Source: Neobacillus mesonae
GTDB taxonomy: Bacteria; Bacillota; Bacilli; Paenibacillales; Paenibacillaceae
DNA: 64,000 nucleotides
Direction of reading: 5' to 3'
Assembly (NCBI GenBank): GCA_023715865.1
Contig: JAMBOW010000001.1
Span: forward strand, 1,240,001 to 1,304,000
Shown piece by piece: positions 8,384 to 16,625 of the stretch. A program made the position numbers and the translations under genes. The stretch's first letter is position 1. The number at the start of each line of letters is the position of its first letter. The notes under the pieces are model-generated. The model was not told the origin of the DNA. It made no database searches and saw only the letters and a program-made list of their open reading frames with translations.

Positions 8384-9382
8384 CTATTGATTAGCCAAAA
8401 ATGCAGCCACTTCCGCCAATCTTGAAGCATAGCCCCACTCATTGTCATACCAAGCGGCAACGGAAAGCAGTTCACCCTGCACTTGAGTTAAAGGTAAATC
8501 AACAATTGAAGAGTGAGGATCTGATACTATTCTTGAAGAAGCCCACTCTCCCTCCAAAACATCTAAAACCCCTTTCAGCTCACCTTCTCTTGAAGCATGC
8601 CGAAACATATCATTGATTTCCTCAACCGAGCATGGCTTTTCTGTGATAAGGTTGAGTTCAGCAATGCTTCCAGTACGAGTTGGGATGCGGTAAGCTTTGC
8701 CTGTAATCTGCAGGTCGCTCCATATAAATTTAAGTGCTTTGGCAGCTCCTGAAGATGAAGGAATGATGTTCTCAGCAGCAGCCCATGAATCACGGCGTGC
8801 CTTCATCGGCTGATCCGTTAACGATTGTGTATTTGTATAGGAGTGAACCGTTGAAAACAAGCCGTATTGAATCCCATAATTTTCTCTGACTAACTTCACC
8901 ACTGGAGCAAGTGCATTGGTCGTACAGCTTGCCATGCTAATAATCTTATGCTTTTCCGGATCAAAGCTGTCTAGATTAATTCCTTTAAGAAGAACTGCAT
9001 CACAGTCTTCGAGCGACTTGCTTGGACCGCTCACAAGAACCCGTTGTGCACCACGTTCCAAATGCTGCTCCGCTACCGACCTCGTTACAGCGCGTCCTGT
9101 ACAATCGATGACAAGGTCTACGCCTAAAGCCTTCCAATTCGGCACTTCGTTATACGAGTTCACATACCGAATCTTTCTGCCGCCGATTACGATCGTCCCT
9201 TCCTCTGCGTATACGTTCTCTTCCCAACGCTTGTAATTAGTATCTACCTCGAAAAGTGCAGCAAGCGTTTCTTCATCTTTAATATCAGAAATTGAGAAAG
9301 GTACGAATAATTCCTGTTGCAAAGCTGCACGAAGAAGTTGTCTTCCTATACGTCCAAAACCAAAAATCGCAATTTCACCCAT
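8384..9382 (-). CDS. Divergent glyceraldehyde-3-phosphate dehydrogenase paralogue
   Basis: A 332-residue type I GAPDH-like enzyme. Seen: the Rossmann motif FGFGRIGR at residues 7-14, the catalytic cysteine in ASCTTN, the partner histidine in STVHSYTN, and the C-terminal AWYDNEWGY. It departs from GapA/GapB in several places: SISDIKD after the second strand, MKARRDSW in place of the usual LRRARA region, and IPTRTGSIAEL in place of VPVPNVSLVDL. It stands alone without pgk or tpi. The ATG at 9382 has GGAGG 6 bases upstream. Cofactor and substrate choice may differ from glycolytic GAPDH. Confidence 0.85.
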   Translation of the reverse strand: MGEIAIFGFGRIGRQLLRAALQQELFVPFSISDIKDEETLAALFEVDTNYKRWEENVYAEEGTIVIGGRKIRYVNSYNEVPNWKALGVDLVIDCTGRAVTRSVAEQHLERGAQRVLVSGPSKSLEDCDAVLLKGINLDSFDPEKHKIISMASCTTNALAPVVKLVRENYGIQYGLFSTVHSYTNTQSLTDQPMKARRDSWAAAENIIPSSSGAAKALKFIWSDLQITGKAYRIPTRTGSIAELNLITEKPCSVEEINDMFRHASREGELKGVLDVLEGEWASSRIVSDPHSSIVDLPLTQVQGELLSVAAWYDNEWGYASRLAEVAAFLANQ

Positions 9383-9492
9383 AGTAGCCTCCACATAAGA
9401 AAATTTATCGTTTCTAAAATAGATTAATACTAAGCTTCTTTTTCTGGTCTAACGATCAGTCTGGTCACCCAACATTTGTATTTTGATTTTAC

Positions 9493-10440
9493 TCAGTCCA
9501 ATTTCTTGAGCCAGGCAGTTGCAAGTGCCATAGCTCCTTTAGCTGCAGCTGTATCAGCCAATGCATTCAGCATGACAAAATCATGAATCGTACCCTGAAA
9601 ACGGGCAGCAGTAACACGAACGCCGGCCTCTCGCAGTTTACTCGCATAGGCTTCACCTTCATCACGAAGAACATCAGCTTCAGCAGTGATGATTAAAGCT
9701 TCTGGCAATCCTTCTAGCTGTTCACGGGTAGCTCGTAAAGGGGAAGCGTAAATCTCTTCTTTGTCACCTGGTCTGGAGATATATTGCTCCCAGAACCATG
9801 CCATACCGTCGCGGCGCAGAAAATAGCCTTCAGCAAATTCATGATATGATTCTGTATCATTCCCAGCATCCGTTACAGGATAGAAGAGCAATTGTTTATG
9901 TATGGTTGGACCTTTGCGCTCTTTGGAGAGCAGCGTTATGGCAGCGGTCATATTACCTCCAACACTGTCTCCCGCAACATAGAGCCTTTGAGTATCTAAA
10001 CCATGATCTTCTCCATGTTCTGCAATCCACTTCAGAACTGTATATATTTCCTCTATTGCAGTTGGGTACTTCGCCTCCGGGGATAGACTATATTCCGGAA
10101 AAATAACGCACGCCTCAACACCAACAGCCAATTCACGGATTAAACGATCATGAGTATGTGCATTTCCAAAAACCCAACCAGCGCCATGAATATAAAGGAT
10201 TACGGGGAGCTTCTTCGAAACGTTTTCGGGTCTAAGTATTTTGATGGAAACACTCCCTGTCGGACCTCCTTCAATGGATTGATTTAATACTTCAACTGGC
10301 AGTTTTTTCACATCACCGGATTGTACGTCATTCACAGCCTCTCGTCCTTTATCAGGACCAAGATCAAATAGATAAGGTGGATTTGCAGTATCCTGAGTAA
10401 ATTTCAAAGCAGCCTCTTCTAAAATAACCTTCTTATCCAA
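9493..10440 (-). CDS. Alpha/beta hydrolase of the hormone-sensitive lipase (acetyl esterase) family
   Basis: A 315-residue cytoplasmic esterase. The HSL signature HGAGW (residues 85-89) forms the oxyanion hole; the nucleophile is Ser159 in GDSVGG, with Asp256 (EADVLRDEG) and His286 (GTIHDF) completing the triad. HSL members typically carry HGGG and GDSAGG, so both are slightly variant here. The start is TTG, with AGGAGG 8 bases upstream. A perfect 7-bp-arm palindrome lies about 75-90 bases upstream of the start and may be an operator. Natural substrate unknown; short-chain acyl esters are typical for the family. Confidence 0.9.
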   Translation of the reverse strand: MDKKVILEEAALKFTQDTANPPYLFDLGPDKGREAVNDVQSGDVKKLPVEVLNQSIEGGPTGSVSIKILRPENVSKKLPVILYIHGAGWVFGNAHTHDRLIRELAVGVEACVIFPEYSLSPEAKYPTAIEEIYTVLKWIAEHGEDHGLDTQRLYVAGDSVGGNMTAAITLLSKERKGPTIHKQLLFYPVTDAGNDTESYHEFAEGYFLRRDGMAWFWEQYISRPGDKEEIYASPLRATREQLEGLPEALIITAEADVLRDEGEAYASKLREAGVRVTAARFQGTIHDFVMLNALADTAAAKGAMALATAWLKKLD

Positions 10441-10934
10441 ACAGATAACCTCCTATTTTCTCATAATATGGTTTACTACAGACAACTTTGATATCGGTGT
10501 TCAGGTTATTTCGCACTACATATTGTAGTGTAAAATATTATAATTCAGCCTTGGAGTGATAGCAATATCCTTTCTGGATATTATTCCAAGCCACTTCTTT
10601 CTTTCACTAGCATCTTTTGGCAATGATAGAATAGCATATTCCACTATATATGTATATGATGTCATACTCACTGATTTTTTTCTTTATATTGTGAAAAAAG
10701 TAGTAAAAAAGAGCGTTGTTTTTAGAATGAAAACTTAAATAAAGGTCTTTCTTCCTAAAACATATAACGTTCAGGCCATTTTAGAGAAAACTATTCTTTT
10801 GAAAATTAAATGGATCCTATAGGACAATTTTCCTGATTGCCGAAAAACATTCAGGCCATTACAATTGATGACATTATCAAGTGATAATCACATTTATAAA
10901 TAATCTTCAGCTTATGAGGGGAGTAAGTAAGGGT
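10441..10934. other. Intergenic region between divergent esterase and ltrA genes
   Basis: About 490 AT-rich bases. It holds the palindrome CACTACATATTGTAGTG (10515-10531), an ACTACA half-site at 10475-10480 and an 11-base direct repeat TTCAGGCCATT at 10770 and 10850. A 60-codon ORF here lacks a ribosome site and was rejected. Confidence 0.5.
10515..10531 (-). promoter_or_regulatory. Perfect palindrome upstream of the esterase (putative operator)
   Basis: CACTACA-TAT-TGTAGTG has 7-bp arms. It sits just downstream of a TATAAT-like element on the minus strand. The cognate regulator is unknown. Confidence 0.5.
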
Positions 10935-12023
10935 ATGGTAGTGAAAAAGGTAACCTGGCTCGAGCTTTTTTATGATCTATTATTTGTTGCTGCAGTGTCA
11001 AAAGCCACACATGTCTTATTACATGCAGAACATGGGATCATTCCTCTAGAGTATCTCGCTAAGTTTGTATTCATTTTTGTCCCAGTATGGTGGGCGTGGG
11101 TGGGACAAACACTTTTTATTAACAGATTTGGTCAGGATATATTTATTCATCGTATATTAATTATTCTTCAACTTTTTTTTATTTTGATTATGACAGCGAG
11201 TCTCTCCCCGGATTTTAATCAATTCTATATTCCTTTCTTGGTAGGTTATATAGGTTCGAGAGTGCTGACAGCTATACAATATCTAGTTATACACAAAACG
11301 AATGCCGATCCTGAACATACGACTGCATTCTACTTGGGTACTCATTTCTTTATCGGAATATTGATTTCAGTATGTTCAGTATTCTTTGATTCCTGGATTC
11401 GATATGTTATTTTGTATCTAGGAATTGCCGTCGATATCATATTTCCACTGATAGGCAGAAGATATCTGATAAGAGCACCGATAAATACCCATCACCTATT
11501 TGAACGCTTCGCTTTGTTCACTCTCATTCTATTGGGTGAATCCGTTATTAGTATTCTTGCTGTGCTCCAGTTTAATCATTGGGATCTGCCATCGATCTTA
11601 TTCGTCTCATTTACGAGTTTATTAGTCATTGCCATATGGTGGCAGTACTTCGACAATGTAGAGACAAAGGTAAACAAGAACATACATACTACCGGGCAAA
11701 CGATCATATATGGCCACTTGTTCATCTATTTATCCATGAGCATGATTGCAGCATCCATTCAGCTGCTCTATCAAAATCAACTAGACTATACACATATGTT
11801 GTTGTTTGTGTTTGGATCCGTTCTACTCTATTTTCTTTCAACATCTATCGTTTTTCACAGATATAGACAGAAGCATATACGGTTGAAACCTTATATTTTT
11901 CCAGCATTGATTGCTCTTCTCGGATGCTGTCTAGTGATTGACCTGGTATATCATGTGCCTAATTATGTGATTATCGGAGAAATTACCGTGTTCTTTATTG
12001 AATATGCAAAATTAACAGCATAA
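10935..12023 (+). CDS. ltrA: Low temperature requirement protein A (LtrA) family membrane protein
   Basis: A 362-residue integral membrane protein with about ten hydrophobic segments. The N-terminus VTWLELFYDLLFVAAVSK is the diagnostic LtrA signature (charged/aromatic LELFxDLxFVAA), and ERFALFTLILLGESVI in the middle is the second conserved block. I start at ATG 10935, giving the usual short N-terminus; ATGs at 10881 and 10914 would add unsupported residues. Its 3' end overlaps the convergent shikimate-kinase-like gene by 12 bases, with no terminator between them. The molecular function of LtrA proteins is poorly known; the name derives from a Listeria cold-growth mutant. Confidence 0.88.
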   Translation: MVVKKVTWLELFYDLLFVAAVSKATHVLLHAEHGIIPLEYLAKFVFIFVPVWWAWVGQTLFINRFGQDIFIHRILIILQLFFILIMTASLSPDFNQFYIPFLVGYIGSRVLTAIQYLVIHKTNADPEHTTAFYLGTHFFIGILISVCSVFFDSWIRYVILYLGIAVDIIFPLIGRRYLIRAPINTHHLFERFALFTLILLGESVISILAVLQFNHWDLPSILFVSFTSLLVIAIWWQYFDNVETKVNKNIHTTGQTIIYGHLFIYLSMSMIAASIQLLYQNQLDYTHMLLFVFGSVLLYFLSTSIVFHRYRQKHIRLKPYIFPALIALLGCCLVIDLVYHVPNYVIIGEITVFFIEYAKLTA

Positions 12024-12515
12024 ATCAATCATTTCGCTTACACATTGTTCGATATCCTTATTAGAGCACTCAAAGGTTTGATCACTATATCTCAAATATA
12101 GGGGTGCTCTTTCGTCATATACATCCTTAAGGCTATTTCCTTGCTTTATGACAATCCCTCTGGATGTTATGTTCTTCAATCTGTTTTTAATTTCTTCATA
12201 GGGTACATATAAATAAATAATTTGTCCATTTTGCTTAAGAGCATGCATCACTTTTTCAGAATATATAACACTGCCTCCAGTAGATATTACGTGATTTTCC
12301 AGCTGCAGTTCAGAGACTACCGTTTCTTCAATTTTCATAAATTGTTCGAACCCGTAAGTATCAATGATCTCTTGTAAACGCATGCCTGTATTTTGTTGTA
12401 TCACTATGTCTGTATCTATAAAATTCATACCTAATGCTTTAGCAAGCAGCACACCTAATGTGCTTTTCCCTGCACCAGACATACCAATAAGGACGATATT
12501 TTTATGATTTCTCAC
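12012..12515 (-). CDS. Shikimate-kinase-like P-loop kinase
   Basis: A 167-residue small NMP-kinase-fold enzyme. Seen: Walker A GMSGAGKS at residues 11-18, the DTD metal/substrate motif in FIDTD, a lid arginine in ITSRGIV and the adenine-side arginine in DERAPLYLRY. Two canonical shikimate contacts look altered: the FR pair that binds shikimate is FM here (EQFMKIEE), and the GGGS loop is shortened to TGGS. It may therefore phosphorylate something else. The ATG at 12524 abuts GGAGGT too closely; the GTG at 12515 is 10 bases from it and gives a start of typical length. No other aro gene is nearby. Confidence 0.75.
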   Translation of the reverse strand: MRNHKNIVLIGMSGAGKSTLGVLLAKALGMNFIDTDIVIQQNTGMRLQEIIDTYGFEQFMKIEETVVSELQLENHVISTGGSVIYSEKVMHALKQNGQIIYLYVPYEEIKNRLKNITSRGIVIKQGNSLKDVYDERAPLYLRYSDQTFECSNKDIEQCVSEMIDLCC

Positions 12516-12601
12516 GATGAACATACCTCCAGTATCACTTTAACTAAACTGTATATTATTGTCTTTGGAATTGAATTGGCTGTAAATACAAAATTATAAA
12601 A

Positions 12602-12631
12602 AAACTGGATTCTGTATTCAGAATCCAGTTT
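12602..12631 (-). terminator. Intrinsic terminator of the carboxynorspermidine operon
   Basis: Perfect 13-bp stem AAACTGGATTCTG/CAGAATCCAGTTT with loop TATT and a U-run on the minus strand. Confidence 0.88.
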
Positions 12632-12653
12632 AAAGCATGCAATAATGGCTGTA

Positions 12654-13781
12654 TTAAGCGAGTCTCATCTTGAAATCTTGATAGCCGAACTCACGCACGA
12701 CCTCACAATCACCATCTTTATGTTTAACAGCGATGGCTGGAAGCGGCATGCCGTTGAATGTATTCGTCTTGACCATGGAGTATATCGCCATATCTCCAAA
12801 CACCAATCGGTCTCCGCCCTTCAGCGGCTGATCGAAGGAATAATCACCGATCACATCGCCTGATAGGCAGGTTTGCCCTCCAAGCCGATATGTAAATGGC
12901 TTCTCTCCGGGTTCTCCCGAACCGAACAAAGGCGGACGATATGGCATTTCCAATACATCCGGCATATGACAGGTCGCAGATGTATCAAGGATGGCAATTT
13001 CCAGTCCATTTTTGTGAAGATCGAGCACAGATGTAACCAAGTAGCCAGCGTTTAGAGCAACAGCTTCTCCTGGCTCAAGATAAACCTCTAAATCGTATTT
13101 ATCCTGCATTCTCTTAATGCAAGCTTCCAGTCTAGGAATGTCATAATCTTCTCTGGTAATATGATGACCGCCGCCAAAATTAATCCATTCCATTTGTGGC
13201 AGCCACTGACCAAACTTTTCTTCCACCGCATTAAGAGTCGTTTCTAGATCGTCTGAATTTTGCTGACAGAGCGTATGGAAGTGCAGCCCTGACACACCAT
13301 CCAGCAAATCTGCACGGAAATCCTCATGCTTTGCTCCAAATCTGGAACCAGGTGAACATGGATCGTAGATCTCATGCCCTTCCTGCGTAGAGCATTCAGG
13401 GTTAATACGCAGTCCCACTTTCCGGCCAGCGCTTAGTGCTTTATCTTTGAATTTCTCCAGCTGCGAGAAGGAGTTAAAAATAATATGATCACAGATCGAT
13501 ATAATTTCGTCCATTTCATCCTCGCGGTAGGCAGGGGCAAAGACATGATTCTCTTTGCCCATTTCCTCGTAGCCAAGCTTCGCTTCAAACAAGCCGCTCG
13601 CTGTTGCGCCGCTAAGGTATTTTCCAATCAGGGGATACATTGCAGTCATGGAAAATGCCTTTTGAGCGAGCACAATTTTTGCTCCTGTACGCTGCATAAC
13701 ACCGTTCAGGATCTTTAAGTTATTTTCGATGAGCTCCTCGTCGACTACAAAACAAGGAGTCGGTAATTCTTCGAACCGCAT
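12654..13781 (-). CDS. nspC: Carboxynorspermidine/carboxyspermidine decarboxylase
   Basis: A 375-residue fold-III PLP decarboxylase that removes CO2 from carboxy(nor)spermidine, the last step of the aspartate-semialdehyde route to spermidine or norspermidine. Seen: the PLP lysine Lys41 in LAQKAFS, the HFHTLCQ and FGGGHH barrel motifs, the EPGEAV phosphate-binding segment, and the substrate cysteine region DTSATCHMPD. The ATG at 13781 lies one base after the dehydrogenase stop (TAAGATG), so translation is probably coupled; longer starts inside the upstream gene are rejected. The partner gene upstream makes the substrate. A strong terminator follows, so the pair forms a two-gene operon. Confidence 0.93.
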   Translation of the reverse strand: MRFEELPTPCFVVDEELIENNLKILNGVMQRTGAKIVLAQKAFSMTAMYPLIGKYLSGATASGLFEAKLGYEEMGKENHVFAPAYREDEMDEIISICDHIIFNSFSQLEKFKDKALSAGRKVGLRINPECSTQEGHEIYDPCSPGSRFGAKHEDFRADLLDGVSGLHFHTLCQQNSDDLETTLNAVEEKFGQWLPQMEWINFGGGHHITREDYDIPRLEACIKRMQDKYDLEVYLEPGEAVALNAGYLVTSVLDLHKNGLEIAILDTSATCHMPDVLEMPYRPPLFGSGEPGEKPFTYRLGGQTCLSGDVIGDYSFDQPLKGGDRLVFGDMAIYSMVKTNTFNGMPLPAIAVKHKDGDCEVVREFGYQDFKMRLA

Positions 13782-13782
13782 C

Positions 13783-15021
13783 TTATCGAACAAGCTCCGA
13801 TGCTTTAGCATCTTCCGGCAATTCATCTACAAGAACCGGATTAAAGTCTTCTACCCATGGAAGTCCCCATTTGTTCAACTCTTCCATGAATGGATCTGGA
13901 TTAAATTCTTCTACATTGTATACGCCCGGTTTGTTCCATTTACCAGTCATAACCATAGCAGCACCAATCATTGCAGGAACACCTGTTGTGTAAGAAATGG
14001 CTTGAGAACCAACCTCTTTATAGCATTCTTGATGATCGCAAATATTGTATACGTAGTAAGTTTTATCCTTGCCGTCTTTTTTCCCTTTGAAGATGCAGCC
14101 GATGTTTGTTTTACCCACTGTACGTGGTCCAAGGGAAGCCGGATCTGGTAATACAGCCTTCAAGAATTGAAGTGGAATGATTTGCTTTCCTTCAAATTCG
14201 ATCGGTTCGATCGAAGTCATACCTACATTTTCAAGGGCCTTCAAGTGTGTAAGATAGCTTTGGCCAAAAGTCATGAAGAAGCGGATACGTTTGAGTCCAG
14301 GAATGTTTTGTGCAAGAGATTCAAGCTCTTCATGATAAAGAAGATACATGTCTTTTTCGCCGACTTCAGCAAAGTCATAAACACGCTTGATTTCCATTGG
14401 CTTCGTTTCGATCCATTCGCCATTTTCCCAGTATCTTCCGTTAGCTGAAACTTCACGGATATTGATTTCTGGGTTGAAGTTGGTTGCAAACGGGTAGCCA
14501 TGGTCGCCGCCGTTGCAGTCAAGAATGTCGATATATTCAATTTCATCAAAGTAGTGCTTAAGTGCATAAGCAGAGAATACGCCTGTTACACCAGGGTCAA
14601 ATCCACTTCCGAGCAGAGCCGTAATACCCGCTTTTTCGAAACGCTCTTTGTAATCCCATTGCCATTTGTATTCAAATTTTGCCGTATCTTCAGGCTCATA
14701 GTTCGCCGTATCCATGTAGTTCGTTTTTGTTGCAAGACAAGCATCCATAATGGTCAAGTCTTGATATGGCAAAGCCAGGTTCATTACGATATCCGGTTTA
14801 ACTTCGTTGATCAAAGCAATAAGCTCTTCGACGTTGTTTGCATCTACTTGAGCGGTTGTAATTTTAGTCTTACCGCCGTCCAGCTTTGCTTTCAGCTCGT
14901 CACATTTTGATTTTGTACGGCTTGCAATGCAAATTTCCTCAAATACTTCGCTGTTTTGAACACATTTATGAACTGCTACTGAAGCTACGCCGCCGGCGCC
15001 AATAATAAGTGCTTTTCCCAT
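13783..15021 (-). CDS. Carboxy(nor)spermidine dehydrogenase (saccharopine dehydrogenase family)
   Basis: A 412-residue NADPH-dependent enzyme that condenses aspartate semialdehyde with putrescine or diaminopropane to carboxyspermidine or carboxynorspermidine. Seen: the Rossmann motif IIGAGGVASVA at residues 6-16, MNLALPYQD and TNYMDTANYE of the lysine-pathway dehydrogenase fold, and LLGSGFDPGVTGVF, conserved in the CASDH/CANSDH group. The ATG at 15021 has AGGAGA 7 bases upstream; the TTG at 15039 precedes that site and is not used. It heads the operon with nspC and follows a long leader containing a terminator-like hairpin. Confidence 0.92.
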   Translation of the reverse strand: MGKALIIGAGGVASVAVHKCVQNSEVFEEICIASRTKSKCDELKAKLDGGKTKITTAQVDANNVEELIALINEVKPDIVMNLALPYQDLTIMDACLATKTNYMDTANYEPEDTAKFEYKWQWDYKERFEKAGITALLGSGFDPGVTGVFSAYALKHYFDEIEYIDILDCNGGDHGYPFATNFNPEINIREVSANGRYWENGEWIETKPMEIKRVYDFAEVGEKDMYLLYHEELESLAQNIPGLKRIRFFMTFGQSYLTHLKALENVGMTSIEPIEFEGKQIIPLQFLKAVLPDPASLGPRTVGKTNIGCIFKGKKDGKDKTYYVYNICDHQECYKEVGSQAISYTTGVPAMIGAAMVMTGKWNKPGVYNVEEFNPDPFMEELNKWGLPWVEDFNPVLVDELPEDAKASELVR

Positions 15022-15130
15022 TTTCTTATCTCCTAACAAAATAAATTTTTAGCCAAATTCCGTACAACCAATCAGCTGTTCATATGCCCACTTGCATCAT
15101 TGCAAGAAAAGTTGGATTCCCATCGCTTCT

Positions 15131-15181
15131 CAAAACAAAAAAGCAAGTGCAAATTCGCATAATCGCGCATCACACTTGCTT
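15131..15181 (-). terminator. Terminator-like hairpin inside the polyamine operon leader
   Basis: On the minus strand the 9-bp stem AAGCAAGTG/CACTTGCTT (15181-15173 with 15149-15141), loop 23 bases, is followed by TTTTTTGTTTTG. It lies about 110-160 bases before the dehydrogenase start, with no supported gene directly upstream to terminate. The complementary arms CCATCGCT (minus 15238-15231) and AGCGATGG (minus 15127-15120) flank it, and GCAAGTG recurs downstream (minus 15095-15089). Confidence 0.6.
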
Positions 15182-15650
15182 AAGATATATCATTCATATT
15201 AAAAAAGCATAATTACTCCATATCCATCTGAGCGATGGCGTCATGAAATATAAGAAAGCTCTTTAATATTAACGAGTATATCAATAATGGATCAGAGTCT
15301 GTCAGCAAATAATTACTTTTTCCACTCTTATTGACCGTTTCACAAGTTGATGTGCAGTGCACAGGTTGTAAAGTAACCAACTTATAAAATTTGAGCTTTT
15401 AACTCAATCAATAAGGCAACTAAAGTTGCCGCTCGGCATTTGACCCGGCTGTCCGTGTGGCCTTAACGTCCTAATTATAGGAGTGGTCAAAAATTATCTG
15501 CTGGAAAGATCCGTTACGATAACTAGCTTTCCATTTCACGCAAGGACTACAATAACAGATGTAAACGACAAATTCAATACCTTTCAAAAAAAAATGCTAA
15601 ATAACTAACTTTATTTATATCTCCTCTTATCAAAAGCTGCTTATATTTGA
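15182..15650. other. Long gene-free region with dense inverted repeats
   Basis: It contains the palindrome TGTGCA-G-TGCACA (15351-15363), the hairpin GGCAAC-TAAA-GTTGCC (15415-15430), a TTGACC/GGTCAA pair (15440-15445/15485-15490) enclosing two short hairpins, and a weak minus-strand promoter (-35 CTGACA at 15300-15305, -10 GATATA at 15277-15282). I match it to no known riboswitch class. Confidence 0.4.
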
Positions 15651-15674
15651 AAAAAAGCCGACTTAAGGCGACTT
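15651..15674 (-). terminator. Intrinsic terminator of the CHY zinc finger gene
   Basis: On the minus strand AAGUCGCC/GUCGGCUU pairs with one GU and one mismatch, then a U7 run. Confidence 0.65.
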
Positions 15675-15756
15675 TTTATATTAATGCATTTATTTTTTTT
15701 TGCCGCGATTTGAATTCTGCTGATATCAATCTGCCACCCGTCAAGTGTGCTTCTAA

Positions 15757-16071
15757 TTAAGATAACTCAAAATAAATAGAATAATGCAGCGAACAGTTCT
15801 CATTGAAGGAAGACCTGCATTTCGGACAAATTGTTGTATTCATATACTGGTGAATCGTTAATTCTGTGCGGCAGCTGCCGCACAGGATGGCGAGCTCGTT
15901 CCATTGCTCTTTAGGCCAACGCTCAATGTGATGATCCGCTTCCTCTTCATGGCACTTATAGCAGGGGTAATAACGTTCGCAGCATTTAAACTTGATCGCG
16001 ATAATATCTTTATTCGAATGATAATGAATGCAGCGGGTTTCGTGATCCACAGCAGCTCCGTAGATGTTCAT
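15757..16071 (-). CDS. CHY zinc finger protein
   Basis: A 104-residue protein dominated by Cys/His zinc ligands in the CHY-type arrangement: CIHYHSNKDIIAIKF, CCERYYPCYKCHEEEADHH, LCGSCRTEL and TICPKCRSSF. The pattern supports three bound zinc ions, as known for CHY fingers. AAGGAGAG sits about 7 bases before the ATG. No enzymatic domain is attached. Bacterial stand-alone CHY proteins have no firmly established role; roles in metal handling or protein binding are possible. It is flanked by terminators on both sides and is probably monocistronic. Confidence 0.9.
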   Translation of the reverse strand: MNIYGAAVDHETRCIHYHSNKDIIAIKFKCCERYYPCYKCHEEEADHHIERWPKEQWNELAILCGSCRTELTIHQYMNTTICPKCRSSFNENCSLHYSIYFELS

Positions 16072-16091
16072 TAAGCTCTCTCCTTAAATTT

Positions 16092-16115
16092 AAAAAACCT
16101 CTGTTTGACAGAGGT
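16092..16115 (-). terminator. Intrinsic terminator after the rrf2 gene
   Basis: Perfect 8-bp stem ACCTCTGT/ACAGAGGT with loop TTG and a U-run on the minus strand. Confidence 0.8.
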
Positions 16116-16150
16116 CTTAAAATGAGTCATTGAAATCAAGTCAGCCCAGT

Positions 16151-16552
16151 TTACAACCTTTTTTCAAGCTTCTTAGCAAGATCCGAAATCGTCTGATTTT
16201 TCAGCTCTTCTTCCATTTTTTCCTCAGCAGCAAGTACTACCTGCTGGATTAAACATTCGGGTCCGTGATTCAAATTGCATTCGAATAAGGAGGTCGCTCC
16301 CTCAATGGCATGAATGATATCAAGAAAGGAAATTTGCTCCCATCCACGTCTCAAGCTGTATCCGCCATTAGCACCCGATACGGATTCAATCATTCCCGCC
16401 TTCACTAGCTTCGTCAATATCTTAGATAAATATGTGGGCGAAACGTTCTGCTTCTCCGCCAGCTGCTGTACACCTATAGGCTTCTCCGGAGTGGCAGCTG
16501 CAAGAAAAAGCATGGTATGCAGGGCGTAATTCGTTGCCTTAGAGTACTTCAT
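16151..16552 (-). CDS. Rrf2 family transcriptional regulator
   Basis: A 133-residue winged-helix regulator. Seen: the helix-turn-helix IGVQQLAEKQNVSPTYLSKI (residues 26-45), the wing with GANGGYSL, and the long dimerisation helix EGATSLFECNLNHGPECLIQ. It keeps two cysteines in that helix (Cys92 and Cys100) rather than the three that ligate an iron-sulfur cluster in IscR or NsrR, so it may sense thiol redox state or a small ligand. It lies about 70 bases behind the thioredoxin-reductase-like gene with no terminator between, and a terminator follows it, so the two probably form an operon that it autoregulates. Confidence 0.88.
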   Translation of the reverse strand: MKYSKATNYALHTMLFLAAATPEKPIGVQQLAEKQNVSPTYLSKILTKLVKAGMIESVSGANGGYSLRRGWEQISFLDIIHAIEGATSLFECNLNHGPECLIQQVVLAAEEKMEEELKNQTISDLAKKLEKRL

Positions 16553-16625
16553 ATGTTATATCATCGCCTCAATAAAAGATTTTGTGAATCCATAATACCT
16601 TCTATTTGAGGACAGCGTCAAGAAA

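Noticed and set aside
10556..10738. 60-codon ORF between the esterase and ltrA genes
   Set aside because: GTG start with GGAG overlapping it, AT-driven composition and no recognisable features.
15072..15170. 32-codon minus-strand ORF in the polyamine leader
   Set aside because: Its ATG lies inside the terminator-like hairpin and has no ribosome site. It might still matter as an attenuation peptide, but the sequence gives no support.
15182..15560. Possible purine-type, lysine or c-di-GMP riboswitch or hammerhead ribozyme in the polyamine leader
   Set aside because: Three-way-junction-like pairing exists, but none of the conserved core sequences of those classes is present. GAAAC occurs without a CTGATGA partner.
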